Shown here piece after piece: positions 16,926-25,403 of a stretch of DNA of 64,000 nt. Made by a program: the position numbers and the translations under genes. The DNA is from SW4 sp042466115 (GTDB taxonomy: Bacteria > Pseudomonadota > Alphaproteobacteria > Rhodobacterales > Rhodobacteraceae). The DNA is taken from NCBI RefSeq assembly GCF_042466115.1, contig NZ_JAXHBQ010000001.1, positions 3,100,001-3,164,000 of the forward strand, read 5' to 3'. The stretch's first letter is position 1. Each line of letters starts with the position of its first letter. The notes under the pieces are model-generated. The model was not told the DNA's origin, searched no databases, and saw nothing but the letters and a program-made list of their open reading frames with translations.

Positions 16926-17525
16926 CTATTGCAAATCGCTTAGGTCAAGTGTCGGCGTATCGCGCGCAACTTCAAGTGCCATCGCACCTGCATCAGAAAT
17001 GACCTGAACGTCGATCTCGCGCGCATTCGGGAATGCCGCAAAGTAGGCGAACGAAATCGCACTCGCGGCGGCGACATTTTCGCAGTTCAGCAGATATTCG
17101 GCGTGAAATTCGGTATGGCCTGCGTCCTGCGCGTGATCGTCATGACCATCGTGATCGTGTTCATCTGCGTGATCGTGTTCATCTGCGTGATCTTCATGGT
17201 CATCGCCGTGGCCTTCGCTTTCCAGTTCGACGTTTGCGGTGACAACCGTGCATTGCGCGGCGTCTGGTAGGGCGAACAAATCCAAAGGACGGGCCAGGAC
17301 CAGCAAGGCGGCGTCAACTTTGGCTACGTCATCCGCGCTTTGGGCCGCATATTCAAACCCGACGATATCCGCGCCGGGCGCATGCAATTCCATCGCGATC
17401 TGTGTGCCATCGAATGCTATGTCAAGCTGCCCAACCCCGTGTTCGTGACTGCCCATCTGCCGCATTTCTTGGGCAAAGGCTGGTGTGACAAGGGTCGATA
17501 ACGCGAGGAAAGACAAAAGTTTCAT
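16926..17525 (-). CDS. zrgA: Periplasmic zinc-binding protein, ZrgA / DUF2796 family
   Basis: 199 residues from ATG at 17525. A Sec signal peptide (ending AFA) is followed by SHEHGVGQLDIAFDGTQIAMELHAPGADIVGFEY, typical of DUF2796. A central low-complexity stretch alternates His with Asp/Glu (EHDHADEHDHDGHDDHAQ), a metal sponge. One cysteine pair (QCTVVTAN, LLNCENVA) may form a disulfide. It follows zur by 31 bp. ZrgA is a zinc-regulated zinc-uptake component in Vibrio; the same role is inferred here. Confidence 0.88.
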   Translation of the reverse strand: MKLLSFLALSTLVTPAFAQEMRQMGSHEHGVGQLDIAFDGTQIAMELHAPGADIVGFEYAAQSADDVAKVDAALLVLARPLDLFALPDAAQCTVVTANVELESEGHGDDHEDHADEHDHADEHDHDGHDDHAQDAGHTEFHAEYLLNCENVAAASAISFAYFAAFPNAREIDVQVISDAGAMALEVARDTPTLDLSDLQ

Positions 17526-17556
17526 TTTCGTGGTCCTGATCAATATGGGGCAATGC

Positions 17557-17943
17557 TCAGGCTTGGCAGCCTTGGCACACCCCGTGGATTTCGATGATGT
17601 GGCGTGTTGCATTGAAGTGCGAGTGCGCCGAAATGGCGGAAAGTTCGGGCAAGAGCGGCGTTCCATCGTGTTCTTCCACGCCCCCGCAGTCTTCGCAGAT
17701 TTCCAGCACGGGAACGGCGGCATGGTGGTCACATCGACACGGGACAAATGACTTGATCGATTCCAGCCGGTGCGCCCGTCCCTGATCTGTCAAAGCCGCC
17801 AGCGCGCGATATACCGTAGGTGCCGCCAGATCAGGTTCGTCCTGCTTCATCTGATCCAGGATCGCATAGGCGGTCATGGGCTTGTCATGGTCGTTCAATA
17901 CACTCAAGACATCAGACTGTCGTATCGCCGCTTGCTTGCGCAT
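17557..17943 (-). CDS. zur: Zinc uptake regulator Zur (Fur family)
   Basis: 128 residues from ATG at 17943, which has AAAGGTG 6-8 nt upstream; GTG at 17952 is in frame but badly spaced. The winged helix contains PTVYRALAALTDQGRAHRLES. Metal ligands: SFVPCRCDHHAAVPVLEICEDCGGVEEHD and a C-terminal HSHFNATRHIIEIHGVCQGC, with two CxxC pairs for structural zinc. It is placed first in the operon it most likely represses, under a Zur box. Assignment to Zur rather than Fur rests on the zinc-locus neighbours. Confidence 0.9.
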   Translation of the reverse strand: MRKQAAIRQSDVLSVLNDHDKPMTAYAILDQMKQDEPDLAAPTVYRALAALTDQGRAHRLESIKSFVPCRCDHHAAVPVLEICEDCGGVEEHDGTPLLPELSAISAHSHFNATRHIIEIHGVCQGCQA

Positions 17944-17972
17944 GTCGCTCACCTTTCCTTGATTTGAAGAAG

Positions 17973-17992
17973 TGTTATTTTATAAAGTAACA
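17973..17992. promoter_or_regulatory. Zur operator upstream of zur
   Basis: A 20-bp dyad, TGTTA-N10-TAACA, with nine of ten positions self-complementary around a central TATA. It lies 30-50 bp upstream of zur and matches the GTTAT...ATAAC style of alphaproteobacterial Zur boxes. It implies autoregulation of the whole zinc locus. Confidence 0.8.
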
Positions 17993-18077
17993 AATGCCAA
18001 GCCAATTTCGCAACACCCGATCAAGTCGCGCCAAGATACGCCGATTTCGTTGATTTGGTGGGTGTGATGCGGCAAAC

Positions 18078-18100
18078 AAAAAGGTCGCCCGAAGGCGACC
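18078..18100 (-). terminator. Terminator of tRNA-Gly
   Basis: Arms GGTCGCC and GGCGACC with a 4-nt loop; the minus strand follows with TTTTTGTTTG. It lies 32 nt past the tRNA 3' end. Confidence 0.85.
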
Positions 18101-18131
18101 GTTTGCATGTCTTTGTCAAGACTGGCGAAAC

Positions 18132-18206
18132 TGGAGCGGGCGATGAGATTCGAACTCACGACCCTAACCTTGGCAAGGTTATGCTCTACCCCTGAGCTAC
18201 GCCCGC
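18132..18206 (-). tRNA. tRNA-Gly (anticodon GCC)
   Basis: The minus strand gives a 75-nt class I tRNA with acceptor arms GCGGGCG and CGCCCGC, D-loop AGCTCAGGGGTAGAGC, anticodon loop with GCC, TTCGAAT T-loop and encoded CCA. It stands alone between zur and terC. Confidence 0.97.
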
Positions 18207-18257
18207 ACCCGTTTCGGTGTGGCTGATCTATATTTGCACGCGGGCCACCGCAAGACC

Positions 18258-19007
18258 CTATTTCGAATTTTGCGCGACTTTTTGCGCCACGTGTCGCCGC
18301 TTTCTTTGGCGCAGCAGGTTCAGCCCCTCGACTGCGCCCGCGAAAACCATCGCCGCGTAAATAAAGCCGCGTTCCACATGGGCGTGGAACCCGTCTGCAA
18401 CCAGCGCCATCCCGACCATGACCAGAAAAGCCAATGCCAGCATCTTGGTGCTGGGGTGGGATTCGACGAAATTGGCGATGGGTGTTGCGGCCACCATCAT
18501 GACGACAATGGCAATTACAACTGCGGCGATCATCACCTCAAGGTGGTCGGCGATGCCCACGGCCGTGATCACGCTGTCAAACGAAAACACCAGATCAAGG
18601 ATCATGATTTGCGCAACAACGGACAGCAAGGTAGCCGCGACGACACGTTCCTGTGCGGTGTGCAGGTCTTCGCCCTCGACTTCGTTGAATATCTCGGTGC
18701 TGGCCTTGTAGATCAGGAACAATCCGCCGGCGATCAGGATGATATCGCGCCACGACACAACCCAATCGACAACGGTAAAGGCCGGGGCGGTCAGCCCGAT
18801 GATCCATGTGATCGAAAACAACAGAGCGATGCGCAGCACCAGCGCGCCCATCAACCCGTAAAACCGCGCGGTCTTGCGCTTTTCCTTGGGCAGTTTTGAT
18901 GCGGCGATCGAAATAAAGATCACGTTATCAACGCCCAAGACGATTTCAAGAAGCGTCAGCGTCGCAAATGACGCCCAGACAGCGGGATCGGAAAGTAGGT
19001 CAGTCAT
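18258..19007 (-). CDS. TerC family integral membrane protein
   Basis: 249 residues with seven to eight hydrophobic segments. Family motifs: LLEIVLGVDNVIFISI near the N terminus and DLVFSFDSVITAVGIA in the middle, the two acidic membrane motifs (GxDN and FSxDS) of TerC. Members are linked to tellurite resistance and to metal (Mn2+) loading of exported enzymes. It ends in a basic tail. No operon partner. Confidence 0.9.
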   Translation of the reverse strand: MTDLLSDPAVWASFATLTLLEIVLGVDNVIFISIAASKLPKEKRKTARFYGLMGALVLRIALLFSITWIIGLTAPAFTVVDWVVSWRDIILIAGGLFLIYKASTEIFNEVEGEDLHTAQERVVAATLLSVVAQIMILDLVFSFDSVITAVGIADHLEVMIAAVVIAIVVMMVAATPIANFVESHPSTKMLALAFLVMVGMALVADGFHAHVERGFIYAAMVFAGAVEGLNLLRQRKRRHVAQKVAQNSK

Positions 19008-19053
19008 GTGGATGCCCCAAGGTTTGCGCAGTATCTATCTACGCGTCGGGCGC

Positions 19054-19881
19054 TTACAAGGGCTCGCTGTCCGGCAGGGCATCAGCGCCGGTGAAAACCC
19101 GCGCATCCGGACCGACGTCTTGGGAATGGGCGACAACCCCGCCTGCCGCCAAAAGCAGTAGGCCATAGGCGCCCGGTTCATCCACCGAAATCGTGGAATC
19201 ATGGCTGCGCAAGTCCAGCGGGGCCTGATGGCAGGTGCTTTTGAACAGGGTAAAGGGCACACCGCCCGCATTGCCGGAAATCGTGCGATGCACGTGGCCG
19301 CAGAACAGATGGGCGCGGTGAGCGGCCAGCAGTCCCAGCATGTCCGCCGCGCCGTGCAGGATGCGAATACCATCCATCCCCGGCAGGCCGATATCCATCG
19401 GCGGGTGATGGGAAAATACCAGCGGCACGCGCCCGTCTGCGCCCGCCAGCGCCTCGCGCAGAAACGCCAGACGCGTGGCGCAAAGTTCGCCTGCATGGGC
19501 GCGATGCCCCGTCAGCCCGTTGCGCGTATCCAACGTGATCAAGCGGTGCGCGCCAATATCCGTCACCGCCTGCACAAACCCGCCCGCATCCGGTGCATCG
19601 CCAAAGGCCACGCGAAACGCGGCCCGCTCATCGTGATTGCCGATCATCGGGATCACCGGGACCGTCACATCGCGCAGGACGTCCGCCAGCCGCGCATATT
19701 CGCTGGCCTTGCCCGAATGGGTCAGATCGCCCATCAGCACCAGCGCCGCCGCATCCCCGTGGTCGTGCAAGGCGTGATCCAGCACACTGCGCAGACGCGC
19801 CAGCGGATCAAGGCCGATGATCGTCTCGCTCGCGCTGCGGATATGCAGATCGGTCAGGACAAGAACCTTGTGCATGGTCAT
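19054..19881 (-). CDS. Calcineurin-like metallophosphoesterase (CpdA-like)
   Basis: 275 residues from ATG at 19881 (GGAGGG upstream). The class III phosphodiesterase metal ligands are in order: LTDLHI, MGDLTHSG, IGNHDER, FSHHPP and FCGHVHR. This arrangement is that of CpdA-type cyclic nucleotide phosphodiesterases and related Icc enzymes. The substrate could be cAMP or another phosphodiester. Its start overlaps the stop of a tiny secreted-protein gene (ATGA), implying coupled translation. Confidence 0.88.
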   Translation of the reverse strand: MTMHKVLVLTDLHIRSASETIIGLDPLARLRSVLDHALHDHGDAAALVLMGDLTHSGKASEYARLADVLRDVTVPVIPMIGNHDERAAFRVAFGDAPDAGGFVQAVTDIGAHRLITLDTRNGLTGHRAHAGELCATRLAFLREALAGADGRVPLVFSHHPPMDIGLPGMDGIRILHGAADMLGLLAAHRAHLFCGHVHRTISGNAGGVPFTLFKSTCHQAPLDLRSHDSTISVDEPGAYGLLLLAAGGVVAHSQDVGPDARVFTGADALPDSEPL

Positions 19882-20063
19882 TTCCAGCCCTCCGGCACCG
19901 GATTTTCGGACAAGAGCGATGCGAAATACGCCGCCTCGTCTTGCGACATCCCGGTCACCATCGCCGGATCGTCCAGCGCGAAACCCAAGAAGTCGTCGCC
20001 TTGCTGGGCCGCAAGCATATTCGGAACAAGCAAGGCAAGCGAAAGCAGCATCGCGCGGATCAT
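19878..20063 (-). CDS. 61-residue exported protein coupled to the phosphoesterase
   Basis: From ATG at 20063 (GAAAGGTG upstream); GTG at 20072 is an alternative. A hydrophobic signal sequence (IRAMLLSLALLVPNMLA, then AQQ) precedes an acidic 40-residue mature part with FLGFALDDPAMV and DEAAYFASLLSENPVPEGWK. The four-base stop/start overlap with the phosphoesterase, a good ribosome site and the signal peptide support a real gene. I know no family. Confidence 0.65.
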   Translation of the reverse strand: MIRAMLLSLALLVPNMLAAQQGDDFLGFALDDPAMVTGMSQDEAAYFASLLSENPVPEGWK

Positions 20064-20123
20064 TGGCTGCACCTTTCAAACGTTTGCCGCACTATCAACG
20101 CAAGTCGCCGCAAGGGGCAACCC

Positions 20124-20273
20124 TCAGGGTTTGGTGGCAAACTGGATCAGGTCCCAGCGCTTGCCATCGCCCAGATCGGTGTCCTCGAGCAGTTCCCAGC
20201 CCATGATGTCGACAAAAAACGCGATCCCTGCGTCATAGTCGGGCACGAGGAGCGAAAGGAGGGCGAGGTGCAT
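20124..20273 (-). pseudogene. VOC/glyoxalase family gene remnant
   Basis: A 49-codon frame beginning MHLALLSLLVPDYDAGIAFF and continuing DIMGWELLEDTDLGDGKRWDLIQF then ATKP and stop. This is the N-terminal beta-alpha-beta module of VOC family proteins, which are normally about 115-140 residues long. The C-terminal module is absent, and I see no trace of it downstream before the 61-residue gene. AGGAGGGCGAGGTG-like sequence near the start belongs to the coding strand complement, so no clear ribosome site is seen. Probably a 3'-deleted pseudogene. Confidence 0.65.
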
Positions 20274-20526
20274 GTTCGGATGCTGACACACTTAACCTTT
20301 CTTTGCCATTGCCCAAGGGCAATGTCAGCGCCCGAACCGCCCCCACGGGGCGGGCGATTCCCGCCCACCCCTCGGTTTGGACGCGGTGCCAGGATTTAGC
20401 CTAAGCGATTGAAAAAAATGTTGATTCGCCGCCAAGACCTGGCTGCGGGCATTGGCCGAATAGTGCGTGCATTGGACGAAACCTAGTTCGGAAACAGACT
20501 TGGGCACCAACAAAGGAGTAAGTCCA
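20274..20526. other. Non-coding gap before a small orphan gene
   Basis: Contains a short GGGCGGGCGATTCCCGCCC dyad near 20345 and an A-rich stretch at 20410. No gene-like frame seen. The promoter of the small gene at 20527 should lie here. Confidence 0.4.
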
Positions 20527-20712
20527 ATGACCGAAGAAAGTTTCCTCCTGCAACTGGTTGCAGAATTCACACAAGGAGCAACCGCCGATCAACTATTTCA
20601 CAGGTATTGGCCGCGCATTCACACGTTCGAATGGGTAAGCAACGAAAACTCGCTGAAACTACTTTTGAGCGAGGCAAAACAGATTGCCGAAGATGGCGAT
20701 CCACTTGCCTAG
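20527..20712 (+). CDS. Small hypothetical protein
   Basis: 61 residues from ATG at 20527, with a strong AAAGGAG 9 nt upstream. The sequence (LLQLVAEFTQGATADQLFHRYWPRIHTFEW, then LKLLLSEAKQIAEDGD) is predicted helical, without signal peptide or cysteine. Base composition is clearly less GC-rich than that of its neighbours, which suggests recent acquisition. It converges on pyc with a 5-bp gap. I recognise no family. Confidence 0.6.
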   Translation: MTEESFLLQLVAEFTQGATADQLFHRYWPRIHTFEWVSNENSLKLLLSEAKQIAEDGDPLA

Positions 20713-20717
20713 TCCCA

Positions 20718-23700
20718 TCACTCCAACTCGACCAACAAATCCTTGGCATCAATTTGCCCGCCCGCGTTCACATGCACCGCCTTGACCACCGCGTCGCGTT
20801 CGGCGTGGATGCCGGTTTCCATTTTCATCGCCTCGATCGTCAGCAGCAGGTCGCCTTTCTTGACCTCTTTGCCGACCACAGCCGCAACGCTGGCCACCAC
20901 ACCGGGCATCGGCGCGCCGATGTGGTTGTCGTTGCCGGCCTCGGCCTTGGGGCGCTGCGCGGTTGTGGCTTTGACCAGACGGTTGGGCACGCGGATCGTG
21001 CGCGGCTGGCCGTTCAGTTCAAAGAACACTTTCACCTCGCCATCCTCGTTGGTCTCCGACATGGCTTGCAGGCGGATTTCCAGCGTCTTGCCGGGGTCAA
21101 TCTCGGCGGTGATTTCCTCGCCCGCTTCCATCCCGTAAAAGAACGTCCGGGTGGGTAGGGTGCGCACGGGCCCATAGGTTTCGTGGCGCGCGGCGTAATC
21201 GGTGAACACCTTGGGATACATCAGATATCCGTTCAGGTCCTCGTCATCAAAACTGGTTTCGGGGAATTTTGCCGCCAGTTCGCGGCGCGCGGCATCCAGA
21301 TCGGCGGGGGGCAGGTGTTTGCCGGGCCGGTCCAGATTTGGCTTTTCGCCTTTCAGCACCTTTTTGACGATTCCCGCAGGGAACCCGCCGGGAGGCTGGC
21401 CCAGATTGCCGCGCATCATGTCAACGACGCTATCGGGAAAGGCCACATCAACGGCGGGGTCTTCGACCTGCGCGCGGGTCAACCCTTGGGCCACCATCAT
21501 CAGGGCCATGTCACCGACCACTTTGGACGAAGGCGTGACCTTGACGATATCGCCGAACATCCGGTTCACGTCCGCATAGGTCTGCGCGACCTCGTGCCAG
21601 CGTTCTTCCAGCCCCAGACTGCGCGCCTGCGCCTTGAGATTGGTAAACTGCCCGCCGGGCATTTCGTGCAGGTAAACTTCGGAGGCAGGCGCCTGCAGGC
21701 CGCTCTCAAACGCGGCGTAATGGCCACGCACCTGTTCGAAATAGTTGGAAATCTCGCGGATCGCGCCGATATCAAGGCCGGTGTCACGGTCGCTGAATTT
21801 CAGGGATTCCACGATTGACCCAAGCGTGGGTTGCGATGTGTTGCCCGAAAAGCTGTCCATCGCCGCATCGACGCAATCCACGCCCGCAGCCGAGGCGGCA
21901 AGCACCGTGGAAATTGCCGCGCCGCTGGTGTCATGGGTGTGGAAATGGATCGGCAGGCCGACCTCGTTTTTCAGCGCCGTGATCAGCGCCGTGGCCGTGC
22001 CTGATTTCATCAATCCGGCCATATCCTTGAGGCCCAGCACATGCGCGCCGGCCTTTTCCATCTCCTTGGCCATGCCGACATAGTATTTCAGGTCATATTT
22101 GGACCGGTCCGGGTCCAGCATATCGCCGGTATAGCAGATCGTGCCTTCGCAGACCTTGTTGGCGTCAACCACCGCGTCCATCGCCACGCGCATGTTTTCC
22201 ACCCAGTTGAGGCTGTCAAACACGCGGAACACATCCACGCCGCTGGCCGCCGCCTGCCGCACAAATTCCTGCACGACGTTGTCGGGATAGTTGGTGTAGC
22301 CCACACCGTTGCTGGCGCGCAGCAGCATCTGCGTCATGATGTTGGGCATCTTTTCGCGGATGTCGCGCAGGCGCTGCCACGGGCATTCCTGCAAGAACCG
22401 GTAGGCCACATCAAAGGTCGCGCCGCCCCAGCATTCCACGCTGAACAGCTGGTGCATATTGGCGGCATAGGTGGGGGCGACGCGGATCATGTCGATACTG
22501 CGCATCCGCGTGGCCAGCAGCGATTGATGCCCGTCCCGCATGGTCGTATCGGTGATCAGCAGTTGCTTTTGTTCCCGCATCCAGTCGGCCACAGCTTCGG
22601 GGCCGAACTGGTCCAGAATTTGCCGTGTGCCGGGGGTGGTGTTTTCCACGTAAGGCACGGGCGCTTTTGGCAATTTCAGGTCTGCGTGGGGCAGGGTGCG
22701 TCCTGCGGTTTCAGGATGCCCGTTCACTGAAATATCCGCCACATAGGTCAGGATTTTCGTCGCGCGGTCGCGGCGTTTCTTGAAATCGAACAGCGCTGGC
22801 GTCTCGTCGATGAATTTGGTGTGGTATTCGTTATTCAGAAACGTCGGGTGTTTGAGCAGGTTTTCCACAAAGGCGATATTGGTGCTGACGCCGCGAATAC
22901 GGAATTCACGCAGGGCGCGGTCCATGCGGGCAATCGCCGCCTCGGGTGTGGGTGCCCATGCGGTCACCTTGGTCAGCAGGCTGTCGTAATAGCGCGTGAT
23001 CACCGCGCCGCTATAGGCCGTGCCACCATCAAGGCGGATACCCATGCCCGTGGCACTGCGATACATCTGGATACGGCCATAATCGGGGATGAAATTGTTG
23101 CTGGGGTCTTCGGTCGTCACACGACACTGCAGTGCGTGACCGTCCAGTTTCACGTCATATTGCGATGCGGCGCCTGTGGCCTCGATTAGGGATTTTCCTT
23201 CGGCGATCAGGATTTGCGCACGCACGATGTCGATACCTGTCACTTCCTCGGTGACGGTATGTTCCACCTGCACGCGGGGGTTCACTTCGATGAAATAAAA
23301 CTCACCGCTGTCCATATCCATCAGGAATTCGACGGTGCCAGCGCATTCGTAATTCACATGCTGGCAGATTTTCTTGCCCAGATTACAGATCGTCTCGCGC
23401 TGGGTTTCGCTAAGGTAGGGCGCGGGTGCGCGTTCGACGACCTTTTGGTTGCGCCGCTGGACCGAACAATCGCGTTCATACAGGTGGTAAATCTCGCCGT
23501 GGCTGTCGCCAAGGATTTGCACCTCCACGTGGCGGGCGCGCATGATCATCTTTTCCAGATAACCCTCGCCGTTGCCGAATGCGGCTTCGGCTTCGCGCCG
23601 CCCTTCCAGCACTTTTTCTTCAAGCTCGTCCTCGGACATGATCGGGCGCATGCCCCGTCCGCCACCGCCCCATGACGCCTTGAGCATCAGCGGATAGCCC

Positions 23701-24161
23701 ACTTCGGCCGCCTCTTTCTTGATCGCGGCCATGTCGTCGCCTAGCACTTCGGTCGCGGGGATCACCGGCACGCCGGCCTCGATCGCCACACGGCGCGCGC
23801 TGGCCTTGTCACCCAACTGGCGCATGGTTTTCGCCTTGGGGCCGATAAAGGTGATCCCGGCGGCCGTGCAGGCATCAACGAAATCGGGGTTTTCCGACAG
23901 CAAACCATAGCCGGGGTGGATCGCGTCCGCGCCTGACATTTTCGCAACGCGGATGATTTCGTCAATCGACAGATAGGCGGCGACCGGCCCCAGCCCTTCA
24001 CCAATGCGATAGGCCTCGTCCGACTTGAAGCGGTGCAGGCCCAGTTTGTCCTCCTCGGCGAAAACGGCGACCGTTTTCTTGCCCATCTCGTTGGCGGCGC
24101 GCATTACGCGAATGGCAATCTCGCCACGGTTGGCAATCAGGATTTTCTGGAAGTCGGTCAC
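20718..24161 (-). CDS. pyc: Pyruvate carboxylase
   Basis: 1147 residues, full-length single-chain enzyme. Biotin carboxylase domain (about 1-460) with ATP-grasp motifs KASWGGGGRGMRPI and EVNPRVQVEHTVTEE; carboxyltransferase domain (about 535-1000) with TTMRDGHQSLLATRMRS and the metal-site HFHTHDTSG; C-terminal biotinyl domain with EAMKM, the biotinylated lysine being about residue 1113. It carboxylates pyruvate to oxaloacetate for anaplerosis. Transcribed alone on the minus strand; the promoter should lie in the 87 bp before the next gene. Confidence 0.98.
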   Translation of the reverse strand: MTDFQKILIANRGEIAIRVMRAANEMGKKTVAVFAEEDKLGLHRFKSDEAYRIGEGLGPVAAYLSIDEIIRVAKMSGADAIHPGYGLLSENPDFVDACTAAGITFIGPKAKTMRQLGDKASARRVAIEAGVPVIPATEVLGDDMAAIKKEAAEVGYPLMLKASWGGGGRGMRPIMSEDELEEKVLEGRREAEAAFGNGEGYLEKMIMRARHVEVQILGDSHGEIYHLYERDCSVQRRNQKVVERAPAPYLSETQRETICNLGKKICQHVNYECAGTVEFLMDMDSGEFYFIEVNPRVQVEHTVTEEVTGIDIVRAQILIAEGKSLIEATGAASQYDVKLDGHALQCRVTTEDPSNNFIPDYGRIQMYRSATGMGIRLDGGTAYSGAVITRYYDSLLTKVTAWAPTPEAAIARMDRALREFRIRGVSTNIAFVENLLKHPTFLNNEYHTKFIDETPALFDFKKRRDRATKILTYVADISVNGHPETAGRTLPHADLKLPKAPVPYVENTTPGTRQILDQFGPEAVADWMREQKQLLITDTTMRDGHQSLLATRMRSIDMIRVAPTYAANMHQLFSVECWGGATFDVAYRFLQECPWQRLRDIREKMPNIMTQMLLRASNGVGYTNYPDNVVQEFVRQAAASGVDVFRVFDSLNWVENMRVAMDAVVDANKVCEGTICYTGDMLDPDRSKYDLKYYVGMAKEMEKAGAHVLGLKDMAGLMKSGTATALITALKNEVGLPIHFHTHDTSGAAISTVLAASAAGVDCVDAAMDSFSGNTSQPTLGSIVESLKFSDRDTGLDIGAIREISNYFEQVRGHYAAFESGLQAPASEVYLHEMPGGQFTNLKAQARSLGLEERWHEVAQTYADVNRMFGDIVKVTPSSKVVGDMALMMVAQGLTRAQVEDPAVDVAFPDSVVDMMRGNLGQPPGGFPAGIVKKVLKGEKPNLDRPGKHLPPADLDAARRELAAKFPETSFDDEDLNGYLMYPKVFTDYAARHETYGPVRTLPTRTFFYGMEAGEEITAEIDPGKTLEIRLQAMSETNEDGEVKVFFELNGQPRTIRVPNRLVKATTAQRPKAEAGNDNHIGAPMPGVVASVAAVVGKEVKKGDLLLTIEAMKMETGIHAERDAVVKAVHVNAGGQIDAKDLLVELE

Positions 24162-24248
24162 GGCAGTCCCCCGGCTTATTGTGCAGTTGCAGCATTTATG
24201 AAGGTTTTGTGGCGCGTGTAAACAGGAACTTCGCAGGGACTGTTACCG

Positions 24249-25403
24249 CTAACAATCCGTATCTACGGCCCGCGCGGGCAAGTCAGCCAAATCCGCAGCA
24301 CCAATTTGGTGCATGTTGGCGACCATATCCGCGCGCAAGAGATCGACCAGATGCGCGGGGCCATCAGCACCCAAAGCCCCCAAGGCATAATGCCACGCCC
24401 GCCCCAGCATCACGAAATCCGCGCCCATCGCCAGCGCGCGCATGATGTCCAGGCCACCCGCGATCCCGCTGTCCATGATCAGCGGCAGGCTGGTCGCGGC
24501 GCGGATCGCGGGCAGGGCAGTGATCGTGGCGGGAGCGCCGTCAAATTGCCGCCCCGCGTGGTTGGAGACCCACAGCGCATCAACGCCCGTGTCCGCCAGC
24601 CGCGCCGCATCATCGGCGTTCAGCACGCCCTTGACGATCAGCTTGCCATCCCATGCATCGCGCAGCGTGCGCAGGTAGTCCCAATCGGGCGAGGTGCGCA
24701 GCAAATACCCCACATGGGCGTTCGAGGGCAGGGTGCCGGATTTGGCCAAGTCACCCGCATAGCCGTCAATCAACCGCATCCGTGGCATGCCCATACGCGC
24801 GGTCCCAAGCGCCCAAACCGGACAGCGTGCAACCTGCGCCAACAGGCGCGGCGTCAGGCGGGGCGGCTGCACCAACCCGCCACGCGTCTGGCGTTCGCGC
24901 CGGGACGGGGCAGGAACATCGACCGTTAGCACCAGCGTGTCAAAGCCGCTATTGCGGGCGCGGTGCAGCATATCCGCGCGGACATCGGGATCACGCGGCG
25001 GGTAGATCTGGAACCAGCCACGCCCATCCACATGCGGTCCGACAGTTTCGGGTGTCTGTGTCGCCACGGTCGACAGGGCATAGGGCAGGCCCGCATCGGT
25101 GGCCGCACGCGCCAGAAGGCGTTCGGCATCCGGCCAGATCAGCCCCGACATGCCCACAGGTGCGACACCGAACGGCAGTGGATATTCGCGGCCCAGAAAT
25201 GTGGTGGCGGTGTCGGGCGTCAATTCGCCATGCAGGATCGAGGGGCGCAAGCGCACATTGTCCAGTGCGGCACGGTTGCGCTGCGGCACAGTTTCCGCAC
25301 CGGTTGCACTGTCCAGATATTCCCACACAAAAAGCGGAATCCGGCGGCGCGCGGCGCGCTTCAGATCGCTGATCGCGGGGTATCTGCCAAAAAGATCAAC
25401 CAA
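24249..25403 (-). CDS. FMN-dependent alpha-hydroxy-acid dehydrogenase (LldD-like)
   Basis: 384 residues, TIM-barrel FMN enzyme of the lactate dehydrogenase/glycolate oxidase family. Visible: YPAISDLKRAARRRIPLFVWEYLDSATGAE, FGVAPVGMSGLIWPDAE, LIVKGVLNADDA, the catalytic base and FMN region SNHAGRQFDGAPATI, then DSGIAGGLDIMRALAMGADFVMLGR. The likely substrate is L-lactate or a related 2-hydroxy acid; mandelate-type substrates cannot be excluded. It overlaps the upstream ZIP-like gene by 8 bp. Confidence 0.9.
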   Translation of the reverse strand: MVDLFGRYPAISDLKRAARRRIPLFVWEYLDSATGAETVPQRNRAALDNVRLRPSILHGELTPDTATTFLGREYPLPFGVAPVGMSGLIWPDAERLLARAATDAGLPYALSTVATQTPETVGPHVDGRGWFQIYPPRDPDVRADMLHRARNSGFDTLVLTVDVPAPSRRERQTRGGLVQPPRLTPRLLAQVARCPVWALGTARMGMPRMRLIDGYAGDLAKSGTLPSNAHVGYLLRTSPDWDYLRTLRDAWDGKLIVKGVLNADDAARLADTGVDALWVSNHAGRQFDGAPATITALPAIRAATSLPLIMDSGIAGGLDIMRALAMGADFVMLGRAWHYALGALGADGPAHLVDLLRADMVANMHQIGAADLADLPARAVDTDC

